From Coprinus comatus (Eukaryota; Basidiomycota; Agaricomycetes; Agaricales; Agaricaceae): a DNA stretch of 64,000 nucleotides. The stretch spans positions 558,001 to 622,000 of the forward strand of contig JAWPGT010000001.1 of NCBI GenBank assembly GCA_034638255.1, in the 5' to 3' direction. The number at the start of each line of letters is the position of its first letter. The first letter of the stretch is position 1. The position numbers and the translations under genes are program-made. The notes beneath the pieces were generated by a model. It was not told the DNA's origin and did no database searches. It saw only the letters and a program-made list of their open reading frames with translations. This document shows positions 46,395 through 57,477 of this stretch, piece by piece.

Positions 46395-46859
46395 CTAATC
46401 GCAGTTTACCTCGCTAGTTTTGTACACCGGTCTCGACTTGCACTGGTTTTCATCAAGTTTACCACAAGGTTTCTTCTCTTGGCTTGACGCTCTTGCTCTA
46501 TGCAACATATTGGGCCCAAATGACGTTCGATGCTCAGACAATCTGCTGAGAAGGGGACTCATCACGGGTAGAGCGAATCGTTGCCCATGATAGACACGCC
46601 GAGGCGGTGTCCACGAGTACAATGGGATCGTATTGATGGTTGCGTAACCATACTCGTAGCTCCCGAACCAAACCATATCTAATCTAGGAACCTTAATGGG
46701 AGGCGAGCGCATGGTTCCATGGACTTTGAAGGTGCTTCCACAAGAACACATCAAGAATGCCTCGAGTTCCACTACAACCGCACATCGAATGCACAAGTTA
46801 TCGAGTCCTGCGAGCAAATGATAACGTGCAATAGCGCAATGGATGACCATATGATACAC
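46395..46859 (-). CDS. possible hypothetical protein (154 codons)
   Basis: This is a single uninterrupted frame from an ATG at 46857-46859 (MYHMVIHCAIARYHLLAG). It has a cysteine cluster (CIRCAVVVELEAFLMCSCGS) that could bind a metal, and a basic C-terminus. I do not recognise a family. The length is unusual for chance in this intron-rich genome, and it would share a 136-bp divergent promoter with the protease gene. The lack of introns and of any known domain argue the other way. Treat as a candidate only. Confidence 0.28.
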   Translation of the reverse strand: MYHMVIHCAIARYHLLAGLDNLCIRCAVVVELEAFLMCSCGSTFKVHGTMRSPPIKVPRLDMVWFGSYEYGYATINTIPLYSWTPPRRVYHGQRFALPVMSPLLSRLSEHRTSFGPNMLHRARASSQEKKPCGKLDENQCKSRPVYKTSEVNCD

Positions 46860-46905
46860 TCTTTGTGCGGATAGCGGTTTATTCCTCTGACAACGCGATA
46901 TCTGG

Positions 46906-46913
46906 TATAAAAA
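46906..46913 (+). promoter_or_regulatory. TATA box of subtilisin-like protease gene
   Basis: TATAAAAA lies about 83-90 bp before the protease ATG, a usual distance for fungal genes with short 5'UTRs. A pyrimidine-rich stretch (CTTCAACCTCCC) follows just before the ATG, as in highly expressed fungal genes. Confidence 0.55.
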
Positions 46914-46995
46914 CTAGAGGATTAACATGATATATTCTCCAGTTCACTTGTTGTAACTTCCTCGGTCTTCTTCAACCTCCCTTAACACATTCACA

Positions 46996-48854
46996 ATGCG
47001 TTTCTCTACTGCCGTTGTCGCCGCTGTTGCACTCTTTGTTGCTTCTGCTGCTGCTGCTCCCAGCGGAAAGTCTCTCCACAAAGTCGCTAAATACGACGGC
47101 GAGACCACTGGCAAATACATCGTGACCTTGAAGGCCGATGTCGCTGCTTCGAAGAAAGCCTCTGTTGCCTCCGCCAAGGGCATCAAGAACAAGGTTGAAT
47201 TCAGCAACTTCAACGGATTCTCTGGTTTGTCAGTTTCTATGTAATAATATGAATTTATGAGCTGAAAAAGTAAATAGCTGAACTCGATGATGAGGCTCTT
47301 GAGGCTCTCCGTGCCTCTGACGAGGTCGCGTCCATCGAAGAGGATGGTGTCATGCATACCTTTGTTACCCAGTAAGTATCATCCAACCAGTTTGTAGTGA
47401 ATAATTCTCATTGTAGACAACAGGACCAACGCTCCCTGGGGTCTCCAGAGGATCAGCCAACGTGCTGCTCTCACTAGCACCAACACTGGGTATGTATTCA
47501 AGTGGCTATCATGGTAGTGATATTAATTGACTTCCCTCAAAACAATAGTGCTTTGACTTACACCTATACCTACAATGCCAGCCCAGGTGCTGGTGTTGAC
47601 ATTTACATTGTCGGCAAGTTACAAACACTCGCATTTTTTAAGTACCCTATACTGAAATTGTCTCTTAGATACCGGTGTCTACACCGCCCATGTATGTTAC
47701 GGAGAGAGAAACTGCATGCGATACATTTCTAATATTTTTTGCAGGCTCAATTCGGTGGACGTGCTATCTGGGGCGCCAGCTTCGGTGGCTATGCGTAAGT
47801 GTATTCCATTATACCGTGTGTCTTGGCTGTAATTTTAACACTTTCTCTTTAGCAACGCTGACGGTAACGGTCACGGAACTCACTGCGCGTACGTCTACCA
47901 TTCCTTATAGCGATCCATGAAAGTTAAACATATGATTTTTTTTATATCAGTGGTACCGCCGCTGGTAGCCAATACGGTGTTGCCAAGGTATGTTCCAATG
48001 AAGATATTCAATTTATCCTCTCTCAAACATTATCTAGTCTGCCAACATCATTGCTGTCAAGATCTTGAGCGACGCTGGCTCTGGTTCCATCACTGACATC
48101 GTCTCTGGTCTCAACTGGGTCTTGACCCGTGCTCGATCCACCGGCCGTCCCTCAGTTGTCTCCATGTCTCTTGGTGGTGGTGCTTCCACTACTCTCGATA
48201 ACGCTGTCGCTTCCGTAAGTTTCATCCGAATGAATAAATTCAACAGTTGTCTTATTAGATATCGTTCCCATATAGCTCACCGCTGGAGGTGTCCATGTCG
48301 TTGTATGTTTTTCATCCTTCGCTTGTCAATCACCAACTCATTTCATGATTGCTATCAGGTCGCTGCCGGAAACTCCAACACCAACGCTGCTAACACCTCC
48401 CCCGCTCGTGCTCCTTCCGCCATCACCGTCGGTGCTTCTACCATTGCTGATGCCCGTGCTTCCTTCTCCAACTACGGTGCCGTTGTTGATGTATTCGCTC
48501 CCGGTCAAAACGTCATCTCTTCTTGGATTGGCAGTACCACCGCCACCAACAACATCTCTGGTACTTCCATGGTGAGTTTTGACAGATGCATATAATCCTT
48601 GGCAATTACTGATACAAATCTAAATCATTATAGGCTACCCCTCACGTCGCTGGTCTTGCTGCCTACCTCCTCGGCCAAAGCAACAGCACCCCTGCTGCTC
48701 TCGCTACTCGTATCATCAACCTCTCTCTCTCTGGTGTCCTTTCTGGCATTCGTACGTCAAAAAAAAAAATACAACATCCAATTCAATGATTATATAATTG
48801 ATTTCCATTCCTTTAGCATCTGGTACCGCCAACCGCTTGATCCAAAACTTCTAA
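46996..48854 (+). CDS. secreted subtilisin-like serine protease (S8, proteinase K type)
   Basis: This is a secreted alkaline serine endopeptidase. ATG 46996 starts with a signal peptide, [20 protein letters not shown], followed by an I9 propeptide ([20 protein letters not shown], then [16 protein letters not shown]). The mature domain starts near [17 protein letters not shown]. The catalytic Asp is in [20 protein letters not shown], the His in [19 protein letters not shown], and the Ser in [32 protein letters not shown] carries the oxyanion-hole Asn. The end is ANRLIQNF, stop TAA 48852-48854. About ten short introns are present. The high Ala/Ser content and C/T-ending codons differ from neighbours and suggest strong expression. 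Proteins of this type digest environmental protein. Confidence 0.93.
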
Positions 48855-49983
48855 AGGGTTTTACAAATGAAGATGTACTACTATGTATAAACAAATTGTG
48901 TAAGCCGGATGTTGTATCATAGTGTTTTATCTTATATATATCTCTAAAAAAAAGAGGTTATATTTTGTTTCTCATTCGTCTGTTTCATTCGCTTTAAAGT
49001 TTTTAAGAAGTGTAATTTGATGTGAAGAAGTCCTCAAAGGAAGATCTTAGATGACTCTAGTTGCAATGCTAAAAGTGAATCTGAAATAAGAGATGGATGG
49101 GTATTTGTTCGTAATTCACAACCCCAGACATGACTTCGAAATCTATTCCAGATATATTAGAGGGTCAACTTCTAACAACTGGTTAATTGTATGTGTTTCG
49201 CGTAATGCGAACTATTATTACACACATCAAGAGTCTTCTTCAGGTACCCAGATAGTATCGCTTCAATATACCTGTATTCAAATTCAAAGGTCGCCACCCG
49301 TGAAGTATGGAGCGAAATTTGTATCATATACATAGCGGTTTTAATATTAGAAAAAAGAAAGAGGGATAAATATGACTTCCTTTGCATTTCTTTCATGAAC
49401 TATGAATGATTTCTTTGACTTTGAATGGGATCAACACATAGCAAGAAGTCTACAAAAAGAGTGGGACGGAATGTCGTGAATGGGGATGATGGGGAATCAT
49501 TAGATAGCAACACGAGAAGTACGCAAAACGAACGAGCAAGTGAAAATATAGAAGGACAAAAAAAAAGTGCTACGTATGTACCCAATAACAAGCAAAAAAG
49601 GAAGTGTTAGAATTACAGGTCCAGAAATCGGGAAACAATGCCCGGGGCAATAGGAATTGCAGAATCGTAAAGGCGTTATGATTAGAATAATGGAAAGGAT
49701 GTTTCAAAATGCGAGTTATGTAACAGTCATACCTCGCGCAGAATAATGAATGAATGGGAGGAAAATGGGGGATGTGAATGCGGAAGTCGAGATAAACCAT
49801 TGGTGATACCACCAGGCCATGGGTAACCACTTTATTGGCAAAGAAACCGTACCCAGTATACCACAAGGTTCGCGGGCGGATGTATAAGTTGGGCAAGCAG
49901 AGGCGGGTAAATATATCAAGTAGCTGGGGACATCAAACTAAATCGGGGTCAGTTAGTGATCACCGGAATGTGGGGTGTTTGTT
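48855..49983. other. 1.1-kb A/T-rich intergenic region
   Basis: This lies between the protease (+) and PPZ phosphatase (-) 3' ends. It is unusually long for convergent genes here. A 61-codon frame at 49425-49610 is listed separately. Other frames look random, and I see no repeat or RNA structure. Confidence 0.4.
49425..49610 (+). CDS. candidate small protein with N-myristoylation-type start
   Basis: This is a 61-codon frame beginning MGSTHSKKSTKRVGRN. Gly2, Ser6 and Lys7-Lys8 fit the N-myristoylation consensus plus a basic patch. The body is hydrophilic and the end is basic, KRKC. No homologue is known to me and there is no intron to support it. It may be chance in A/T-rich sequence. Confidence 0.2.
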   Translation: MGSTHSKKSTKRVGRNVVNGDDGESLDSNTRSTQNERASENIEGQKKSATYVPNNKQKRKC

Positions 49984-51520
49984 TTACCTTTTCCGCTTCA
50001 CTTTCGTCATTTCTTTACGCAAAGCTGCGCCATCGAGAGGTTTAAGTAGTTCAAACGCACACAAAAGGTCTTCGGAGACACTGAAGTAATAATTAAGCGG
50101 GAGAAGCATTTAACAGAAACAACTTCCTTACCTCATACACGCGCCATAATTATCAAATTCTATCAGATACAATCAGACGCGCATTTCGGAGTCAGAACTA
50201 AGAGCACTTACCACCACAATAATTGGGGGCACTAAATACGGTCACCAGCGTCCGATCATTCCAGAATTCATAGCCATCCTCAACGACCATATGGGCACGG
50301 CATATAAGGTCCATGTCATACCGCACGAGGAAGTCATTGATAATAGCCTTTCCAAAACAATAACTAACTCCTCTCTCATTATCCTCCCAATCCAACGCAG
50401 TGTCAGACGGGTCGGACCATAGAAGGTCATTCAGGAGTCCATAGTCAGGAACATCTGTTGGACGTTGTATGCGTTTAATATCGTCCATTGAATGTAGTGA
50501 TGGTGAAAGACCGCCATGTACACAGAATATTTTGGACGCAACAACTGCTGCGATGGGAAGACAGTTGAAGACATCGATGAAGGTTTTCCACGTCTTGATA
50601 TTACACCGTCGTTTGCACTCGTCATAGAAGCCATATACTACCGTAAAAGTGAGTGTGAGAAAGAAAAGATGACAGGTTAGGCGCATACCTCGTGTGACGT
50701 TAGCGCATTCATGGTTGCCCCGCAGAAGAAAGAAGTTTTCAGGGTATTTGACCTTGTAGCACAACAGGAGGAGAATTGTCTCCAGAGATTGTTTTCCTCT
50801 GTCGACGTAGTCGCCTAGGAAGAGGTAGTTTGAAGTGGGAGGGAAACCGCACATTTCGAACAAGCGGATAAGGTCTGAGTATTGACCGTGCACATCCCCA
50901 ACAATCTTGACTGGAGGAGAGAGCTCGACCAGTGTAGGTTGGCTCAGGAATACTTCGCGTGCTGCTTGGCAGATGGCGGTGATTTCGGTGTTCTTAAGGC
51001 ACAAGGATTTGCTGACCTTGCCAGTGTACCCGACCTCGAGGAGGCGTGTGATCATATCGTCGACGTCAAATGGCTTGAGTCTTTCTCTTGGAGCACTGGA
51101 ATCGCCATTAGAGGCTGAACCAGGAGAGAAGGGAATCGCGTTTGCGAGGATGGTTGGTGTTGAGGGAGTATCAAGAGGCACAGGGCTCGGTTGTGGCGAA
51201 GGAAGGGGCGACGAGGTAGATGACAGCGAGGATGGTTGTTCAGGATGAGAAGGTATGTGTCCTCTTGGTGGGTATGGAGAGCCTTGGGACTTGGAGGTTG
51301 TTGGAGGCTGCTGCTGAGCGTCAGAGAGAAGCGTGGTTCCGTTTACAGGCGAGAGCTGGTTAGAGCCATTGACTAGTGATTGGGCGGCACTACTGGGTGC
51401 TACTATTGTGGACGACTGGTCCGTGGCGTCGTCTGGCAAAGGGTCGGTGGTTGGGGAGTCGACATTGGGGTCCTTGTCCTTGCCACCTTTTCTGGACTTC
51501 TTGGAGGGCTGCTGGCCCAT
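49984..51520 (-). CDS. PPZ1: PPZ-type serine/threonine protein phosphatase
   Basis: This is a fungal-specific PP1-like phosphatase that regulates salt tolerance, potassium transport and wall integrity. The ATG at 51518-51520 gives [16 protein letters not shown], with Gly2 for N-myristoylation. An upstream in-frame ATG (51688) would hide this, so it was not used. The N-terminal 170 residues are Ser/Pro/Gln-rich. The catalytic domain starts [19 protein letters not shown]. Metal and active-site motifs are [63 protein letters not shown] and [32 protein letters not shown] spans two introns. The C-terminus is EMTKVKRKR, stop 49984. A 51-nt in-frame intron (about 50640-50690) follows NVTR. The match to the family is complete. 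Confidence 0.92.
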
Positions 51521-51808
51521 CTGGGCTGCAAGACTGGCTGGCTGGGGGGAATGTGGCCGGGATCTGGAGAGCCGGGATGTAAAGACGGAGAGAAGGGTAG
51601 GAGCCAGCTTGGAAGAAAGGAGGTTGCAAGTGGCTGTTACGCAGTTGCAACAATCACCGCTCCTTGTTTGGCTCTTGTTTGTCTGCACACATCTTATCCC
51701 GTGATGGTCGATGCCTTATTAACTCAGTGAACAGAAAAACAATGGCATATCGCTGTATTATCCGCATAAACCATATTCAAATAATCGATATTGCCCTACA
51801 CATCTACC

Positions 51809-52578
51809 CTAGAACTTTCCGAACGTCTTGGCTGCAGCCTTGTTCTTTGCCACCCGTAGGACGTTGAAGCGCACAGTCTTGGACAATGGCCGACATTGAC
51901 CTGCTCACGACGCAATCAGTCAGCTTCTATCTTCGAATAGAATTTCGCATCCATCATACGCACCAACAGTCACAACATCACCGACCTCAACACGGAAAGC
52001 GGGGGAAACATGGGCGGCAAGGTTCTTGTGCCTCTTTTCGTAACGGTCTGTGTACATTCGTCAGACAAAGAACAGGGGTACTTCAAACCCTCCACATACT
52101 ATATTTGGGGATATAATGGAGGTAGTCACGGCGGATGACGATGGTGCGGGTCATTTTTGTCGACACAACTTTGCCGGTAAGGATACGACCGCGGATAGAG
52201 ACTTCACCGGTGAAGGGGCATTTCTTGTCTGATCGCCCAAGGTATACTCTATTAACCACTGGATAGCGAATCATGAAATAGAAACACACCAATATATGTG
52301 CCGTTGATAGCCTCAGAAGGTGTCTTGAAGCCCAAACCAACATCCTTGTACCACCTCTTCTGCCTGGTTACAAGCTTCTTGCCAACTATTCATCGAAACC
52401 ATCGTTAAATCCATCGTTAAACCGCTATCGCACACATGTCGAGTTCAAACGCACCACGGGCCTTGGCATTATGGAAGAGGGGTTGCTTTTGGAAAGCCTT
52501 CTCGATCTACAACATCATTTTTTCGTCAATGGTCCAGGTTGACTCCGGTGGCAAAATACATACTTGGACGTCGGCCAT
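51809..52578 (-). CDS. RPS11: 40S ribosomal protein S11 (uS17)
   Basis: This is a cytosolic small-subunit ribosomal protein. The ATG at 52576-52578 gives MADVQ, followed by an early intron as in many fungal ribosomal protein genes. Then come [71 protein letters not shown] and [20 protein letters not shown]. Further on are [40 protein letters not shown] and the end [12 protein letters not shown], stop 51809. The introns are about 52530-52562, 52389-52438, 52240-52290, 52060-52110 and 51895-51925, approximately placed. No snoRNA was convincingly visible in them. Confidence 0.93.
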
Positions 52579-53217
52579 ACTGCTGATCTTGAGGACGTTG
52601 AGGGCGGCGAGGTCCGAGGCTTCGTGACTTTTGGGGATTTATTGACAGATGTTTGGCAAAAGCATGAAGCCACTATCAGAAAAACTGTATAGTCGAAATC
52701 GGCAAGAGCCGTATAGAGCCAACTATAATACTGATTTACAAAGCTTCAGGTGCGCCGGTAACAGCTCGAGAACACTTCCCATTAGGAATATGAAGTCTGT
52801 ATATCACGGACTACCTCCACGTTGTTCATTGATCCGTTACAGCAAACCATCTTGTAATATTCTGTAGTATTCGCATCACCCACTGTTGTTTACCCAACCT
52901 CTGCCAACTTCCCGGGATGTGTTTGTTTGATGATGTTTAAGAGGTGCAAGAGATAACCAACTGGATGCGGCACAGTGTTGTGAGCGGTAATAGAAACGGC
53001 ATATGTTACACACGCACCAACAATGACACACTAACCAATATGTTTTCGGAGCACTTTAGCCGACCAAGACGCGCTGTGTACGTATGTTTATCACCCGCGT
53101 TTTGCTTATACGCGCATCATCAATTACAATGGGTCGTCAGCAGACACTAGGTCAATATCACTTCTTGTGGAACTACAGCTTTATTTCTCTGATTCTTTCT
53201 TAGCCAAGTTCTTTGAA
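52579..53217. other. divergent promoter region RPS11 / DNA ligase I
   Basis: About 640 bp separate the start codons of RPS11 (-) and DNA ligase (+). A 70-codon + frame near 52649 has no recognisable features. Nothing else supportable was found. Confidence 0.4.
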
Positions 53218-56200
53218 ATGCCCAAAAGCGCGAAACCTGCTCCCCCTCAACAATCCAACTTACTTGAGATGTGGTCCAGCGGAAAGCGAAAAGCAGGGGC
53301 ACAAGATACTCAGAAGCAGGATACTAACGCGATGGATGTTATTAGCGAGGTTCCAACGACCTTCAAAGATGAGTCAATGCCCGAAGTGAAAGAGGAGACA
53401 CTTGGTACGTTAGTCAACAAATGATGTTCACATGGCTTTTGACCGAACTTCCAAGGTGAAGGCTCCAAGCGGAAAGAAGTAGCCTCAGGGGGCAAGTTCT
53501 TTTACACGTCGTGGCACCTCTAATGGATCTCACAATTTCAAAACAGGTCCACGAGTGTCAAAAAAGCGCCGAATCATTGACTCGGACGATGAAAATGTTC
53601 TTGGTATGCCGTTCTCCGTATTTGTTGGGCATTATCTTTTACACTTCAACACCAGATACTCCACAGCACCCAGTCTCTTCACCAGCAGCCTCTTCTCAAC
53701 CCAATTCCTCTCGTGATCCCCCAGCACAGCAGCTAAAAGGGAAAGAGAAGGCAGCAATGACCAATGATGCCAAAACAATGGACGTAGATTCCGCAGCGCC
53801 AACAGCTCCCAGTGGTGATGAAGGTGAAGACGAAATTATGGCCGACGAATCTGATGATGAGGGTTTAACCGCTTTAGAGGGTGCAGCTGCTTCCAAGACG
53901 TGAGTAATGCTCCTGCTAACTGTTATCATCATTTCACAACCAAGCTCTGTAAATAGTGCCGAAGCTGCTTTAAATCGCATGAAAGACGTCGACATACCGG
54001 GAGGTTGGAAGATTGGACAACCGTCAGTAATTCTTCACAACCATTTGCATTCTCCCTAACCCTCGTTAAAGCGTGCCATACGCTGCATTAACCAAAACCT
54101 TCTCATTCATAGAGGGGACTACCAAACGCCTGGAGAAGAATGCCTATCTTACATCTTTCCTTCTTCTCGTCATCCAACGAAGCGCTCCCGGTGATTACAT
54201 GTCCCTTTTGCAAACAGTTTATCTTTGTATAAACCGGGTACGTTTCCATGTTCAACTCGGATGCATTGAAAGTTGACTGGAGATTGTAGTTATGCCCAGA
54301 TTATGAAGGGGTTGAACTCGGTATTGGCGAAAGTCTATTGATGAAAGCGATTGCGGAGTCGACCGGTCGTAGTCTGGCAGTCATCAAGGCCGATCTGAAG
54401 CGTGAAGGCGACTTAGGTCTCGTGGCAATGGTTAGTTTCTCGGCTATAAATCGCACATTTACTGACTGTTTCTTGTATCAGAATTCTAAAAGTAGTCAGA
54501 AAACGTTATTCAAACCTAAACCCTTGACATTGCCATTTGTATTCTCACATCTAAAGGACATTGCTATAACAGCAGGTCATTCTGTAAGCAATACAATACA
54601 ACCATCAATGCTTATTGTTCATCCGACTGAGATTGGTTCAGTCACAAGCGAAGAAGGTTTCAATCATCACAAAACTTCTCGCTGCTTGTCAAGATATTGA
54701 AGCCAAGTATATTATTCGTAGCTTGGAGGGAAAGCTTCGGATAGGAAATGCTGAACGTTCAGTATTGGTCGCTGTTGCGCATGCAGCAATCCTCGCTGAG
54801 AAGGAGAAATCGAACAAGAAATGGACAAACGAAAAACTCGCCAAACGATTGGAAGAGGCTACGAACGTTATGAAAGCTGTTTACAGGTATGCTTACTATA
54901 TCTATGAATAATACATTTATGGTGTTTAAACCCGTTGATTCCAGCGAACTCCCAACATATGACAAAGTAATCCCAGCACTTCTTGAAGTTGGAATTGATG
55001 GTCTTCGAGAGAAATGTAAACTTACACCAGGTGTTCCGCTCAAGCCTATGCTTGCGAAACCTACCAAAGCAATTGGAGAGGTACTGGATCGATTCGAGAA
55101 CAGGAAGTTTACATGTGAATACAAGTATGATGGTGAACGAGCCCAAGTTCATAAACTGGAGGACGGTACTGTCGCTGTGTTCAGTCGTAACTCTGAGGAT
55201 ATGAGCAAGAAATACCCCGACCTTTTGGTTCAACTTCCTAATGTATTTTTTCTCAGCTTTTGTTCGTTCGTTGAACTGATCGTGGTTACAGTGTATTAAA
55301 GGAAGTACGAAGTCATTTGTCTTGGACGCCGAGGCTGTTGCTATCGACACAAAGACAGGTAAACTCATGCCATTCCAAGAGCTGAGCCGGAGAAAACGCA
55401 AGGATGTTAAGGTTGAAGATATTCTCGTACGAGTCTGCCTATTTGCTTTTGACTTATTATATCTTAACGGCGAGGTAATGAAAATCATTCTCCTTCTGAT
55501 TTATTTACTGAAATGGTACAAAATAGCCGTTACTACAAAAACCCCTACATGAAAGGCGTAAACTTCTGCGCGAATATTTTCAACCTATACCTGGTGAATT
55601 CGATTTTGCCAGATCATCTGATGCGGATTCGACGGAAGAGATCCAATCATTCTTGGAAGAAAGTGTGAAAGATGGATGTGAAGGTCTTATGGTGAAAATG
55701 TTAGACAGTGATGCTAGCTTCTACGAACCAAGTCGACGTAGTGTGAATTGGCTAAAGGTAATAATACTATTTGATTGTCCGTATTTTTTTTTGCTAACGA
55801 TTTCTGGTACATAGCTTAAGAAGGATTATCTTGCTGGCATTGGTGATTCCCTGGACCTTGTGGTTGTTGGAGGATACTACGGAAAGGGTAAACGTACAAA
55901 TGTTTACGGTGCTTTCCTTCTAGCGTGTTATGATCAAGATTCGGAAGAATATCAGACCATTTGCAAGATTGGTACTGGATTCAGTGATGAGATGCTCCAA
56001 TCGCATTATAATGTACTTCAACCACTGGAGACGGAAGTAGCTCGGGGTGACATTAAAGTTGGTGGGGCTAAACCAGATATTTGGTTTGAACCCAAGGTGG
56101 TATGGGAGGTACTAACCGCCGATTTGAGCCTGAGTCCTATCTATACCGCAGCACAAGGATTGGTAAGCGCGCAATATCCTCGCAGTAATATCAGTAACTG

Positions 56201-56432
56201 AACAATGGTCCCAGGTAGATGATCGTGGTATATCATTGCGGTTCCCTCGGTTTATCAAAATCCGAGATGACAAAAATGCTGACGATGCAACGGGTCCGGA
56301 ACAGGTAAGGTTTCGAGAATATCCCATTACGTTTCCCGCTCATGCAACGAACAGATTGCCGAAATGTATGAGCGTCAGGCTCTTGCTCAAAAGGATAAGA
56401 AAAAGGGTGGGGACGACGATGGATTTTGGTAG
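53218..56432 (+). CDS. CDC9: ATP-dependent DNA ligase I
   Basis: This replicative ligase joins Okazaki fragments and completes excision repair. ATG 53218 starts [28 protein letters not shown] resembles a PCNA-interacting (PIP) box, with Met-Trp in place of the aromatic pair. A charged, disordered region follows. The DNA-binding domain reads [40 protein letters not shown] and [15 protein letters not shown]. The nucleotidyltransferase domain has [19 protein letters not shown] and the adenylation Lys in [18 protein letters not shown] (KYDG). Later motifs are [52 protein letters not shown] and SVNWLKLKKDYL. The OB-fold part has [20 protein letters not shown] and [20 protein letters not shown]. 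The end is KGGDDDGFW, stop TAG 56430-56432. All six ligase motifs are recognisable across about 15 exons. Confidence 0.93.
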
Positions 56433-56542
56433 TAGTTTGGATAATATGGCGGTATATAGACCTGTATTTATAGCAAGCACGACGATTAACAGAATAAATG
56501 ATGGGGTACGAGTAAGAAGGGGGTACGGGTGTTTGAGCGTTG

Positions 56543-57173
56543 TCATGCTTTGGTAGGCTCCTCATGGGCGGCCTTGATGGCCTCCGTGACTTGACCCTCA
56601 ACAAATGGTGTTGTAAGATTATGTTGTTCACGAGCCTTTTCTCTGCCACCGAGGTACCAGTACCTGACGAAACGAGTGTCGTTAAGTGCTTGTGCACCCG
56701 CATTAGTCATATGGCAGGCAAATAGCAAATAGTTCCGTGGTTGCACCTTCCAGGCTATGTGTAATGTGCACGTTTAGCTCTTATACGTGTATTAATAAAG
56801 TGGTACACACCAAAACGCATGAAGACCATACTACCAAGAACAGTAAAGTCAACATCAATACCGTGAACATGTTGACAAAAAACGTACGAGTAAAACATAA
56901 GGGTGGTGGTCATTGTACCAGAAATCATTTCTTCGCTCTTGTTGAAATCTGCAATAGCAGCAAGAGGAAGACCCCAGTTGGCAACCTAGTAATGTAGTTG
57001 AATATCTGGAGAAACGTTCAAGTGAGTGGAGAACTAACAGGTCCCCAGAAATGTGTGCCTAGGGGCGCAGTATGAGCCAAATAAATAAAAAAGCAGCAGG
57101 TTTGGAGAGCTTACTGAAGAAGTATTCGCGTGCTTTTGGAGAACGCACCCAGGTGAAGAAAGCGGAGGCCATG
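56543..57173 (-). CDS. MPC1: mitochondrial pyruvate carrier subunit MPC1
   Basis: MPC1 forms a heterodimer with MPC2/3 in the inner mitochondrial membrane to import pyruvate. The ATG at 57171-57173 gives [20 protein letters not shown]. After an intron comes [20 protein letters not shown], the family signature, then [40 protein letters not shown] and [20 protein letters not shown]. The C-terminus is extended and hydrophilic ([20 protein letters not shown]), ending EEPTKA, stop 56543. Introns are near 57047-57112, 56986-57030 and 56752-56810. It converges on DNA ligase I with a 110-bp gap. Confidence 0.92.
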
Positions 57174-57477
57174 ACGAAGGGAGAGGAACTGAGAGGAAGA
57201 GTATAAGTTGTTGTGCAAGTGCATTCCATTTAATCCGAAAGCACCGAGTGAATGAGGTCACGTGAAGCCGGACTTTTGAGTAAGGGCACTTGGGGGATGA
57301 ATTTACATAGTTTATTATTATTTTAGTTGTAGTTTGGTGCTGGAACCAGAATCCCGGCGAGCAAGCCGAAAATACGGAGTGATATTCTTCGCTGTGTGTA
57401 TATACTATGGTACGATGATTTAGCTGGAAAAGGAAAGTTGAGAGTTGCTTCGGGTTAACCTCCGCCCGCAGTGACCG

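Larger units (their letters stand above)
46141..46995. other. 855-bp region between transporter and protease genes
   Basis: The right end holds the protease promoter (TATA at 46906). The middle contains one long minus-strand frame, listed separately. A short direct repeat GATCATG occurs twice near 46230-46248. No RNA gene or transposon remnant was seen. Confidence 0.4.

Noticed and set aside
50640..50690. Extra residues after [10 protein letters not shown] in PPZ
   Set aside because: Flanked by GTATGC and TAG; PP1-type enzymes are continuous here, so it is an intron.
51333..51730. Two + frames of over 110 codons
   Set aside because: Antisense of the disordered PPZ N-terminus; no conserved features.
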